A DNA stretch of 64,000 nucleotides from Tubiluchus corallicola (Eukaryota; Priapulida; Priapulimorpha; Priapulimorphida; Tubiluchidae): contig JAQGDQ010000020.1 of NCBI GenBank assembly GCA_030141605.1, positions 558,001-622,000 of the forward strand, written 5' to 3'. Shown here in pieces: positions 21,986 through 33,077 of the stretch (positions are counted from its first letter, which is position 1; each line of letters starts with the position of its first letter). Made by a program: the position numbers and the translations under genes. Below the pieces are notes generated by a model. The model had not been told where the DNA came from. It did not search any database and worked only from the letters and a program-made list of their open reading frames with translations.

Positions 21986-23754
21986 ATGACGTCATATATA
22001 CACAATCAGTGGAAGAAAAGGAAATGTTAAACTATGTCCCAAAAAACTTTCCATGCAAAGTTATGTTACATAGTATTTCGCTATCCTGCTGGAAAGACTT
22101 ATGTAACTACAAAAGAAAATTATTAATTATTTAAAATGTTTTCACGAATTGGTAAAATGTCGCAGACTTACCCTCCAGGGTGCGCCACTCACAAACCAAT
22201 AACGTATTTTTAATCTTATTAACAAGATAGTAATTTAAAATTTTGCTCAGTTAGTGACGTGTGCGCTACGAATGCTGTGATTATTTTCCAAAGTTTACAC
22301 AATGTTATCTAAACTTGTTTCAAATGACTTATCATCAAAATGGCTGCGCCTAACGGTCTTCGCGGGAGTTTAGATTTACACGTTTTCTACAGCGTGACTG
22401 CCGACGAAAGCCCTGCATGCAAACAGGCAATACGTAATTACAAAATTCAAAACGAATTTTTAAGCTTGTAAATGGAGGATTTTCATGTGCTTTAATTAAA
22501 CAAGTTTAAAAAGAAGCGCCGATTCTTTAGTTTGAATTTCGTTATTATTTTTCATCAACAGACTTACTTCATTTTCAAGCTGCTGCCTGCTTTTAGTTAT
22601 TTACTTAGTACCAAAATTAAGAAATAATTAGTGTCACTAGTTAATTGTATTACGTTAGTTAATTATTGCAAAGCATAACAAATTAGGCCTGTAGTTGGTA
22701 GAAGAGGGTTAAATTAGGAAAGGGGAGCTTCTTCAGTCACAAACGTGTTTTGCTAAATTTGGTAACATCATTTTGACACCAAATTTTATGCCCATTTCAC
22801 ACCCGAAAACTTAAAAAGCCCAATTCTTATTAGAATATACTAACATTAAAATTAATTAATAGTTAGTTAAGTTAAGTTAGTCTGAAAATTTTACAAAATC
22901 ATCAATTATGCAAAGTTCAGACGTGATACAGCACGTATTCAAAAATCAACACGTATATTTTGTAAAATTTTGACTATTTTAGTTAGTATTTAGATTAACT
23001 ACTTTAATTAGTTTTAATTAAGAAATAGAATCATACCTACTAACTCCCTTATAACAGTAGGAATTGCTGTGATGGCAGCTTGAGTTATGAAGTCTTATAT
23101 GATCAAAAATATGTTCGGTACCTCTTATAAGACATCTTACGTTTGGAAGTTAAATCTTACCCTTTTCGGTAGCTTTGTGAATACAAATAAGGAATATTGG
23201 ACGTTTTTAGACCAGCTTTACTTAAAGCACAAGGAAACCCTCCACTTACATAAAGTTTAAAAAGTTCGTCCTGAAATTTTATACCACTTACAAACTGCCT
23301 TTTTGCATACGGGGCTTGAGTTGGCAGCAAAGCTGTATAAAACGTGTAAATATTTAAACTCCCGCGATCACCTTTAGACACAGTCATTTTGGTAGTAGGT
23401 CATTTGAAACAAATTTAGATAATGTTGTGTAAACTTTGAAAAAATAATCAAGAGCATTCGTAACACACACGTCACTAATTAAGTAAAAATTTTAAATTAT
23501 TGTATCTTCTCAATAAGATTAAAAAACACGTTCTTGGTTAGTGAGTGGTGCACCCCTGGAGGGTGAGTCAGTGACATTTTACCAATTGATAAAAACATTT
23601 TAAATAATTAAAAATTTTCTTTTCTAGTTACATAAGTCTTTCCAGCAAGTAAGCGAAAACCAAGTAATGTAATTTTGCATGGAAAGTTTTTTGGGGACAT
23701 AGTTTAACATTTCCTTTTCTTTCTCTAATTTACGTTGTGTATATATGACGTCAC
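21986..23754. mobile_element. 1.8 kb element with long inverted repeats (about 400-600 bases per arm)
   Basis: The left arm (about 21986-22560) and the reverse complement of the right arm (about 23754-23150) share GACGTCATATATACACAA at the tips, GGAAATGTTAAACTATGTCC, AACTTTCCATGCAAA, TTGGTAAAATGTC, CTCCAGGGTG, AAGTTTACACAA, then CGCGGGAGTTTA. Each arm carries the start of an inward reading frame: left from 22338 (MAAPNGLRGSLDLHVFYS) and right from 23387 on the minus strand (MTVSKGDRGSLNIYTFYT, 76 codons). The two deduced N-termini are clearly related. The arms therefore hold an upstream region plus the 5' end of an unidentified gene. The centre (22600-23100) is AT-rich and non-coding. A third, single arm lies at 47.3-47.8 kb. 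The class is unknown. Confidence 0.75.
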
Positions 23755-23777
23755 GCATGCTTTGTTTTTAATGATCT

Positions 23778-23891
23778 CGTTTATCAGACCTGCGTTATTG
23801 CGTTAGATTTTTCTGCAGTCACGCCTTTTGATTGTTTATGCGCAGCTGGATACGCAATAACGCATAACGCATTGCGGATGTCTGATAAACG
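23778..23891. mobile_element. 114-base MITE-like inverted repeat
   Basis: The ends are exact inverted copies of CGTTTATCAGAC. The arms continue with matching GCGTTATTGCGT-type sequence. The core is short and no protein is possible. Only one copy is present in the window. Confidence 0.7.
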
Positions 23892-23960
23892 CTGATTTAG
23901 TGTGCTTTAAATTTAATCCATTTTCGCCGTAGTCTTTTTACTTCCTTCATCACGTTGTTT

Positions 23961-24090
23961 CAGATTCGCGACCAGCTGTAAACGTCAAAATTAGACTGTG
24001 AAGAGCTAACACACCACAAGAACTTTCAGATTCGCACAGCAGTAAACGTCAAAATTAGACTGTGAAGAGCTAACACACCACATGAACTTT
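23961..24090. repeat. Two-copy tandem duplication, about 65 bases per unit
   Basis: Units start with CAGATTCGC at 23961 and 24028 and share GTAAACGTCAAAATTAGACT and GAAGAGCTAACACACCACA. The first unit is four bases longer near its start. They are nearly identical, so the duplication is recent. Confidence 0.9.
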
Positions 24091-24711
24091 TGCTGATTAA
24101 AAAATACCATCTAGCTATCATAAGCAGAGCTTCAGTGTGAACTTGGTAAGTTTTGTATCCATGATTTTGTACTGAATGAGAGCATGAATATCAGAATTAA
24201 AATTTTTAAATACAGTTTATGAAGTTAGCACCAGTACTCATATATCCTGGGCTGTCACTAATGTTGGATGCTATAATTTTTTCTGTAACTGACAGTAACA
24301 AAAGCAACAGTGCAAAGTAATAATTGACCAACACATTTGGTTGCATAAATTAAAAAAAAGTTTTCTGCAACAGTAAATTAACTTCAACTTTGCTTCCCAA
24401 GTCTCCATCTTGTAGTTTTCCGTTTAGACAAACGATATTTCTATAAAATTTATTTTGGAACTAAACCATTCTTGATTAATTATTCCTGCTTTCCAAAGTT
24501 TCTGCTGTTGTAAAAATATGCGGTGCTTTGAAAGTTCTTGGTTACATGTATATTAAGTTTTGTGGTAATTATTGAAAAACTTGAGGTTGAATGCTACAAG
24601 AATGAAGTACTTATTGCGTTTGGAAATGATCCAGATTCGAAACAGGGTGTACACAGTAGTATAAACCACGAGCAGACTAAACCCTCCTTACAAGAATGAT
24701 AACAGCATTCT

Positions 24712-25763
24712 TACCGAACATTACAGGATAATCATTTCAAGATTCAGAATTGCCACTACATACGAATTGAGACTGGCAGGTGGAGCAGGATGAAACAGGA
24801 AAATGGAATATGTCAATTTTGTGATTTCAATGTTATTCAGGCCCTTACTCATGCGGTCTTAGAATGTCCCGAAACTAAATAAGCTGAATGTCAATTTTGT
24901 GATTTGAACGTTGTTCAAACGCTTACTCATGCGATCTTAAAATGTCCCGAAACTAAATATGCTGAATGTCAATTTTGTGATTTGAACGTTGTTCAAACGT
25001 TTACTCATGCGGTCTTAAAATGTCCCGAAACAAAATATGCTGAATGTCAATTTTGTGATTTGAATGTTGTTCAAACGCTTACTCATGCGATCTTAAAATG
25101 TCCCGAAACTAAATATGCTGAATGTCAATTTTGTGATTTGAATGTTATTCAGGCCCTTACTCATGCGGTCTTAGAATGTCCCGAAACTAAATATGCTGAA
25201 TGTCAATTTTGTGATTTGAACGTTGTTCAAACGCTTACTCATGCGATCTTAAAATGTCCCGAAACTAAATATGCTGAATGTCAATTTTGTGATTTGAACG
25301 TTGTTCAAACGTTTACTCATGCGGTCTTAAAATGTCCCGAAACAAAATATGCTGAATGTCAATTTTGTGATTTGAATGTTGTTCAAACGCTTACTCATGC
25401 GATCTTAAAATGTCCCGAAACTAAATATGCTGAATGTCAATTTTGTGATTTGAATGTTATTCAGGCCCTTACTCATGCGGTCTTAGAATGTCCCGAAACT
25501 AAATATGCTGAATGTCAATTTTGTGATTTGAACGTTGTTCAAACGCTTACTCATGCGATCTTAAAATGTCCCGAAACTAAATATGCTGAATGTCAATTTT
25601 GTGATTTGAATGTTGTTCAGACTTACTCATGCGGTCTTAAAATGTCCCGAAACTAAATATGCTGACTATGTCGAACATATCAACTGTTTTATGACACAAT
25701 TTACTGTAAACAAAGTCAAATATACGCATAAATTTGAAAAACTTTGTGGAAATGATCTTTAAT
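24712..25763 (+). pseudogene. C-terminal part of a non-LTR retrotransposon ORF2 (zinc-knuckle tail), internally amplified
   Basis: The frame before the array gives FKIQNCHYIRIETGRWSR followed by CQFCDFNVIQALTHAVLEC. This is the usual end of LINE reverse transcriptases: a short ..IE.GR.. block, then C-x2-C-x9-H-x4-C and CP. The frame after the array, ending at a TAA near 25762, supplies the tail YADYVEHINCFMTQF. Between them the zinc-knuckle segment is repeated eleven times (see the repeat entry). The first unit has a stop at its end (TAA for TAT, 24880) and the last unit has lost two bases, so the whole cannot be read through. The catalytic polymerase region is absent. Confidence 0.75.
24805..25660 (+). 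repeat. Eleven 78-base units with a 312-base higher-order period
   Basis: Units of 78 bases begin with GCTGAATGTCAATTTTG at 24883, 24961, 25039 and so on to 25585; one diverged unit precedes them and the last is 76 bases. Each codes for 26 residues with C-x2-C-x9-H-x4-C. Three unit types occur in the order A B C B A B C B A B C', where A is NVIQALTHAVLEC, B is NVVQTLTHAILKC and C is NVVQTFTHAVLKC. The period-four pattern repeats almost base for base at 312. Codons 24904-25656 are open over about 250 residues. Confidence 0.95.
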
Positions 25764-25870
25764 TACTTCAGTTCACTTCAGTTTCATGGCAGTAGACCTA
25801 GTAGTTTTTTGGTAAGCGAAGTATTTAGCACTATTGTAGCAGTTTACCAATAAGACTTACATGTCATCTT

Positions 25871-26250
25871 CAGGGCCGGTTTTAAGCCAATTTGACAGAT
25901 TTCTTCAAATTGGACCTCGCGCCAAGAGGGGCCCCGCTTTCAACACTCTCTGGTCGAGGACTCTGTGATGAATTAATGAACGTCTGGTGTGTTTGAAGTA
26001 TCTTGATGTTGTGAACGCAGTGCAAATCTTCAGTCTGTTCCCGTATATCTGCGTTTCAATGTTTTTTATTGATCGTTTCTTTATTAATTATGTCAGTAAT
26101 TATCTTGACTTGTAATAAAACATTAAATATTTCATACAGGTTTTCAACTTCTAGTACATATCATTTTTTCTAATGTGGAGCCTCAAGCCCTCAACGTTTT
26201 TTGGCTGGGACTGGCGTGCTACACGGTGCGCATAAAACATCATCAATCTT
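25871..26250 (+). mobile_element. hAT-like transposon end (solo)
   Basis: CAGGGCCGGTTTTAAGCC, then TTCTTCAAATTGGACCTCG and AGAGGGGCCCCGC, resembles the terminal sequence of hAT elements. No matching inverted end and no transposase were found before the next element, so it is a truncated piece. The assignment rests on the terminal motif alone. Confidence 0.4.
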
Positions 26251-26299
26251 CAGCTTTTGTAGGGTAGAGGGCACCACTAACAGTTTTCTAGTTAGGTCC

Positions 26300-27000
26300 C
26301 GCATTTCCTAACACCTACCCTTCAACTCTAGTTAAACTAAACTCTCTACAACGTAAATTTATAAGATTGATTTATAAGAATTATTCTATCCTAGTGCTAA
26401 ATGATCTAATAAACCTGAATACCGCTGTTTACATCTACATAACCAAACATAAACTTCTCCCTGCTTTCTTTTTAAACCTATTAGCTATTAACGTAAGACA
26501 TTACTCAACAAGATTTAGCGAATTTCGTATTAAGTATTGCAGGACTGATGCGGCAAGGCACTTCATCGCTAACACTGACCCTAGACTTATTGTTTATCTA
26601 TAAATAACTTCAAAAGAAATTTCAAAAGTGAAATCTTTTCTAATTATACAGAATAAATCAATTTGATTAATTACACTGCTGTCCCTGTCGGAATCCATTG
26701 TGTTGCTATGTCAATTTTTACATTTCTATAGTTCATGTTACTTCATACAGATACCATCACACCTTTCTTCTTCTTTCTATTCTCTATTAACCTTTCCTTC
26801 TACTCCTTTAGTGCTCTTTTCTATTACACTCAGTCCACATTCATTTGGGGTACTCCAAACAAGTAATTACTTCTTGAGTACCCCACGAGTAATTTGCGGC
26901 TTGGCATCTTGTGCACATAATAATAAATATATTATTAAATACTTTTATGTACAATGCTGTAATAATCATTGTGGATATATTAAATAAATAAATAAAAAAC
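26300..27000 (+). pseudogene. 3' end of a CR1/L2-type LINE
   Basis: The frame at about 26331-26603 gives LNSLQRKFIRLIYKN, then VYIYITKHKLLPAFFLNLL, HYSTRF and KYCRTDAARHF. This is the pattern of the end of CR1/L2-like ORF2 proteins (LQ.KA.R.I, YK...LP..F, Y.TR). The first in-frame ATG is at 26367. A non-coding tail follows and ends in TAAA-type repeats at about 26970-26998, typical of such LINEs. The element is 5'-truncated. Confidence 0.7.
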
Positions 27001-28170
27001 ACTGACCCTGGCCATGTGTTTTAACTACACTGAGATAGAGAAGAAACCTCGAACACATACTCTGTGATAAGGGAACTTGAAAAAATGTGCAGGTATAAAA
27101 ACTATTGTCAAACCGAATAGAGAGCATATTGTATTTTGGTTTGTTACTTCTTGTATGTTGGCAACTTGGGAATTGATTTAAGCTATTTACATTTGAACAG
27201 AATCACTGGTTCACATCCAGAGGGCAAACCCAGAAGACACGCCCAGAGGACGCACGCAGAGGACAAGCCCAGAAGACACGTCCATGCAGAAGGACGGGGT
27301 CGAATCTACATGGTTGATAAAAGAATTGGCTGCAATTGGATCACGAAAGTTTTGTCAAGTGACAGTGGGCACAGGATGATTGCATATTTGGTCATACATG
27401 TATCAGTTATTAATTAACAGCTTCCGCCATCAGTAATTTTGTGTAGCGAATTATTTCATTTTTTAAAGGCACAAGTTTTTTTAGTTTTTAAATGCATAAG
27501 TTTTTTTTTAGAAAAGTCGCAGACTGGTGTTAGTCAGTAGTGCTTGATTTACTGTCATGCCTTGTTTAGACTGTGCCATATAAGAGAGGCCCTGCATGGG
27601 AAAACGAAATTTATTTTTCATTTGCCTTCCTCGCACCACAGAGGTGTCTGAAAAAACAGATATGACGTCACCGGCGGCCAGGGCATGACAGGAGTGCAGA
27701 CAACAACATCATTTCCTGCAAAATTGACAGATTAGTTCTTTCGTTTTAGCATAAATAAAAGCAGCAAGTGTATTATTTTTCCACGTCTCAACATTTTTCA
27801 CTAGCTAATCGTTACAATGTTGAATCAAAAAGAGTTTGTACCAAACTGGAGCTCTCTTATATCCAGATCTTATATCTCTTATTTCCCAGTCTAAGGACAC
27901 ACATGTCAAAATACTTAGCTTGGAAAAAGAAGTAAATTAAAAACCACTGACTAGCAACTGACTCTCACTTTTTTTAAAAATAGAACTTTACACGTTTTAG
28001 GTGGAAAATGTACTATAAAAATATAAGATTATGAATTAACTAAAAAAACAAGATTAGGATTGCTGATTAAAGAAAAATAAAATTATTAAAATGAATGATA
28101 CATAGTTTGACCAAATGTGCTCTGCTTCACCCACTGTAGCTACTAGCTTGAGGTACTAGTCGAAACACTC
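27001..28170. other. Non-coding, AT-rich
   Basis: No gene recognised. A short degenerate tandem repeat (AGAAGACACGCCCAGAGGAC type) lies at about 27225-27295. Confidence 0.4.
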
Positions 28171-28177
28171 GGGATTC

Positions 28178-28552
28178 CAATAAGCCTTTTCACTTTTCCA
28201 GCGATTGATGATGATCGTGAAAAGTCACAGGTTGCCATACAAAGCATTTTTGTGTACTTCACAACGCCTCGCAGCCGTTGCTGTTGAAATAGTAATAGTT
28301 TTAAGCTTGCCTAATTTATTTTTGTTGTTCCCAAGCAAAATCTTGCTAGTAAATCACTCTATGCGCAGACTAATGCATAGTTAAGTAAAGTCCATGTAAA
28401 ACAACGGAAGTTACTTAACTAATCCAGCAGACGGCTTTGCTTTACCCCCACGTCTCGTGACGGTTGCAGTTAAGACGCGTTGCTGTGGTATATTTAACCT
28501 TTGACCTTCTCACGATCATCATCAATCGCTGGAGCTGTGGAAAGGCTCATTC
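28178..28552. mobile_element. MITE-like element A, about 375 bases
   Basis: The left end (28178 on) and the reverse complement of the right end (28552 back) share AAT(A/G)AGCCTTT(T/C)CAC and then, exactly, TCCAGCGATTGATGATGATC followed by GTGA. Inverted similarity fades after about 65 bases. It encodes nothing. Confidence 0.8.
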
Positions 28553-28879
28553 TTGAATTCAAAATTAGAACTAAGAGCAGGATTCTTTAGGAAAAAACTC
28601 ACATTCTTTAAGGAAAAAAACTCAAACAGAACAGGTATCGTAGATCATTGTCACAGAAGTTTCAGATGGAGATGCCGGGGAGTCTATAATTTGTTTTGTT
28701 GAGTAAGATTATCACTAAATTCCAAGCAAGGACTTAGAAGTTGTTTTTACATTTTAAAATTCACCAAATTAATGATTAAGAGCACTTTTTTTATGCAAAC
28801 ATTTGCAAGCTCTCTGCAGGAATTTCTGCATTATTTCTTAAAGAATCCTGCTCTTGGTTCAGATTTTGAATTCAAGAAG
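28550..28879. mobile_element. MITE-like element B, about 330 bases
   Basis: The ends are inverted copies beginning TTCTTGAATTCAAAAT, followed by (T/C)AGAAC-like sequence and AAGAGCAGGATTCTTTA. It starts exactly where element A ends. It encodes nothing. Confidence 0.8.
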
Positions 28880-29041
28880 AACTGGCTTCTGCTTCGAAAT
28901 TTCTTAAACTGTGGAATACTGTTTTATTTTATAACATTTTAAATTTTAAACACAAATTATAATTGCAAGTTTTTTGTGTCTCTTTCACGCTGAAATAAAT
29001 AGTAATTAATCAAAAGATCTGATGAATTTCTAGTGTTTTGA

Positions 29042-29430
29042 CTAGTACCAAACTACAAGAGGGAGGAAGTAATTGTGAGTGAGAGAGTTTGAGGGAGAGC
29101 AAGTGAGGGAGAGAGGGGGAGGAGTCTGAAGGGGTGTGGGAGTGTGATTAGAGGGCGAGTGGGATGAGGATGTGGGAGGGGGCGTGGGTGTGGGAGGGGG
29201 CGTGGGTGTGGGTGTGGGGAGGGTGAGTGGTAGTGGGAAGGGGATGGAGTGGGTGTGGGGGGCGTGGGTGTGGGAGGGGGCGTGGGTGTGGGAGAGGGTG
29301 TGGGTGTGGGAGTGGGAAGGGGATGGAGTGGGGGTAGGGGGTGTAGGAGGGCGAGGGAGGGAGTGAGAGAGAGAAGGGGGAGAGGGAGTAGGAGGGCAAG
29401 TGAGCAAGTGTCAGAGAAAGTAAGGGAATG
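29042..29430. repeat. G-rich minisatellite (GGGTGTGGGAGGGGGC type)
   Basis: The plus strand is dense in GGG runs spaced by T, TGT, C or A, in imperfect units of 10-18 bases, with GAGA-rich flanks. Gly/Val-rich and Pro/Thr-rich frames open on both strands because of the composition only. G-quadruplex formation is plausible. Confidence 0.85.
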
Positions 29431-29469
29431 GGATTGGGTGCAGGAATGAGTGAGTGTGTGAGAGAGACA

Positions 29470-29543
29470 AGGATGAGAGGGATGTGTTTAGCAGTAATGA
29501 AATGTATACTCTGCATCACTGCTGAATGCATCCCTGTCATCCT
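29470..29543 (+). other. 74-base near-perfect hairpin, pre-miRNA-like
   Basis: The left arm AGGATGAGAGGGATG continues TGTTTAGCAGTAATG. The right arm, reverse-complemented, is AGGATGACAGGGATG continuing CATTCAGCAGTGATG. Counting G:U pairs, only about two of 30 positions mismatch, and the loop is about 13 bases. Arm and loop lengths suit a microRNA precursor, but a tiny palindromic MITE is equally possible. No conserved microRNA seed is claimed. Confidence 0.45.
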
Positions 29544-30311
29544 GTGTTGTTTTTACAGAAAAAAAGCAGCAGATCCGATGTACAGATGCTCTGCCTTCCA
29601 CAGTAACTGTTTCATGTCATTTTCATAGAAGATCTACCAAGTGCTATCGATTCTGCCAGAGAAAATGCAGCGGGACTTTTCGTTGTGAATGTTCTTTGCA
29701 TTAATATTCTTTGCAACCTTGTACTTTTTTTTTAGCTCTACCTAATCATTTTTACGCATTTTTTCACTGTACTCATTCATGATTGTGTAAATTTGTGTTG
29801 ATATTTCTGCATTCACATTTACCACAGTTATTATTACCACAATTTTTTCACATTTAATTAATACACATTGTTTATCCACTTTTTGCTCTAAATGTCTTGT
29901 GTTTTTTCATTTCTGATTTATATATTATTTCATTGATTCGTATTCTAAATTTCCAAATAAACTATTTTTTGTTAAACACATAGTTTTAGCTAAATGTATA
30001 ATTACACAATAAACAATTTTCAAGCAGTTTTCTAGAACAAACAGTTTGTAGGTCAAAGGTTAAGCAACAATCCACGCAAAATGAGGTACATAACTGTACT
30101 GCATTTGGTGTACATCTGCTTCAAACACAAACGTCCCAGGTCCGAGTCTTCGTATCAATTTAAATTTTGCTACTTGATTTGTATTCCTATATTTTCTGAA
30201 ATACGTATGGTATGCTTATCATAAATTTATAAGGGTAGGTACAGTAAGTACAAAGGATTACGTATTACAAAGATCTCAACACCACCACCACTTTCCTCAG
30301 CAAATTAGCTC

Positions 30312-30432
30312 TATCTTCAAACTTTTATTTCAAACTTTTTAATTCAAACTTTTTTTCAAACTTTTATTTGAAACTTTTTAATTTAAACTTTTATTTCAAA
30401 CTTTTATTTCAAACTTTTTATTTCAAACTTTT
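30312..30432. repeat. TTTCAAACTTTTA minisatellite
   Basis: About ten imperfect units of 11-14 bases of the form TTTCAAACTTTTA. Confidence 0.85.
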
Positions 30433-30712
30433 TTATGACAACCGGATGGTTCTGATTTAGAAAAATGAAATTAATAACTAGGCTTATAAATAAAAATTTT
30501 ATCAGCTACTAATTCTATAACAAAAACGGCAAAACAAATTTCACATAAACTTAAATTCAAGTTTTTTAATATTTATTTACTTTGATTGGATCAGAGAAAA
30601 TGTATTAGTTAATTGTACGTGCAACTGGGCTACTAAAAAAACTAAATAAAAGTTATATTATCACACACGCACACGTGCACACACATACGCGCGCGCACAC
30701 ATGCACACACAC

Positions 30713-31282
<570 letters not shown>

Positions 31283-31448
31283 ACTGCCAATATGGCTTTT
31301 CAACGATCTTTTTAGAGTATCACTTTATTTACATAAAAATTTGCTTAAAACTTGAATTCAGCTAACACTTATTTTTAACAATTTAAAATTAACAAATTAA
31401 CTGACTTGAGAAAAGAACTTTCCAATTGTTCTTCAAGATTAGATTCAG

Positions 31449-31467
31449 ATCTTACTTACTTACTTAC

Positions 31468-31530
<63 letters not shown>

Positions 31531-31556
31531 TACTTACTTACTTACTTGCTTACTTA

Positions 31557-31590
<34 letters not shown>

Positions 31591-31622
31591 TACTTACTTA
31601 CTTTCTTTCTTTCTTTTACTTA
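31449..31622. repeat. (ACTT)n tetranucleotide microsatellite
   Basis: Roughly 40 units of ACTT with a block of GCTT variants near 31548-31585 and TTTC near 31601-31613. It lies 170 bases after the CA tract. Confidence 0.95.
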
Positions 31623-31639
31623 CTTACATATCTAATTCC

Positions 31640-33077
31640 GCCTAACTTTCCTAGTCGCGCTTACTAGGGGGAGATAAGACGTCTAAATGAATTGGATATA
31701 GATATTTCCGCTGGCTTAAACCACACTTAAGACAGCGAAACAGTCGTGAGAGCAGTACATGAATTCGTGCCCAGATACTTAAATCAGTCAGATCGAATCA
31801 AATTTATTTTTATAAATATGTAAGCTTATAAAATACGTGATAATACATTAAAACCATAATGATTTGCACTATGTCATTTTTGTCAGTACATTGTTGATGA
31901 ATCCTCGCAGACTTGGTCAGGTCAGCAGATATTACAGTAGTTAAGCAGCCCAATCATATTGAATCATTTTTCCCTTTCCTTTACTAATGTAGGCGTGTAA
32001 CTCTTTTGCATTTGTTTTAATTGTTTTACATTTTTATGAATTTTGTTTACAAATAATTTTACTTGCTAACATGCAGCTGACATGGACTGTTCTCCTGATT
32101 TTTACCCTAGCTACTTGTTGGGAAACATCCACACAACGTTATTCTACCCATAATGTAGTCACAAATGAGTTTATAAATGAAGGAAATAATTAATATGCAC
32201 TTCCGCATTTGTAGGTATTGTAAAGAACAAAATAATAGAGCTTATATCTTGTAGACATGGCCACAAGTTTTGCACACAAAATTATTACCCACCAAGGCAA
32301 TTACTGTCGCAAACGACGAAGATGTTAAAGAACCTGTTGGTACGTCATCAAGAAATTGTTGCCTGGCTGCTCCTTTTAAATTAAAATCAACATTTTAACT
32401 CCGTTAGTTATCATTTTGAGAGAGGACTTACAAGTACATATGCCTGTACCCGCTCTGTATCTTATGGGGGGGGGGGCAACGGTTATCTTTGACATCTACT
32501 TGTTTCTTCATTATAATTTAACTTGCAAGCAACAAGTTGGCTCATTCTGGTGATATTATAAGAATTATTGTTAGGTCCAAAGTTTTTTCTGCATCATAAA
32601 TCTTTCTATACTTTCCCTGTTCAAACTTGTACGATAGTGCACGGGTAATATCCACATATTGGGGCCCTACATGAAGCTTAAAATATATACATGCATAGTG
32701 CCGCCAGTGACGAATAGGTCAATGTGAGTTCAATTCTGGCTTAACTGTTACATTTTAGTGCATGAAGGCTACAACTACTATTATTAAAGCTGGACGTTGG
32801 ATCTTACTAGTCTATGTTTATATCTAAAGTGCAAATGGCCTTGATTCATGTTTTAGCGCAAAAGTACAGCTTACTTTATCAATATAGTACCATGGCTATG
32901 GCAAATATTTGTTGGTATATGTGTGCAGCGATATCACAAACATATCTCAGTGTATAATATTTATTTAGTGGCTTAATGTCTCACTGTAATTCTGAAAACT
33001 GCTGTTATAAACATCAGTAGCAGCTAGCAAGTAAGAATAATTTTCAAACGTATGAAAAGAACAACAGTCAAGTAAAT
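31640..33077. other. 5' flank of Tan-like gene 2
   Basis: AT-rich, with no gene recognised. It should contain the promoter of the gene whose ATG is at 33078. A run of 12-13 G lies near 32465. Confidence 0.4.

Noticed and set aside
24883-25660. CRISPR-like array
   Set aside because: The 78-base units are contiguous repeats without spacers, are codon-periodic and lie in an animal genome.
27540-27905. Possible inverted-repeat element (TAGACTG and ATAAGAGAG words at both ends)
   Set aside because: The matching words are short and in shifted order, so no consistent arm can be drawn.
29042-29540. Pro/Ser/Thr-rich minus frames and Gly/Val-rich plus frames
   Set aside because: They arise from the G-rich minisatellite.
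30060-30170. tRNA-like or SINE-like B-box (GGTCCGAGTCTTC)
   Set aside because: No convincing A-box at the right spacing and no cloverleaf can be drawn.
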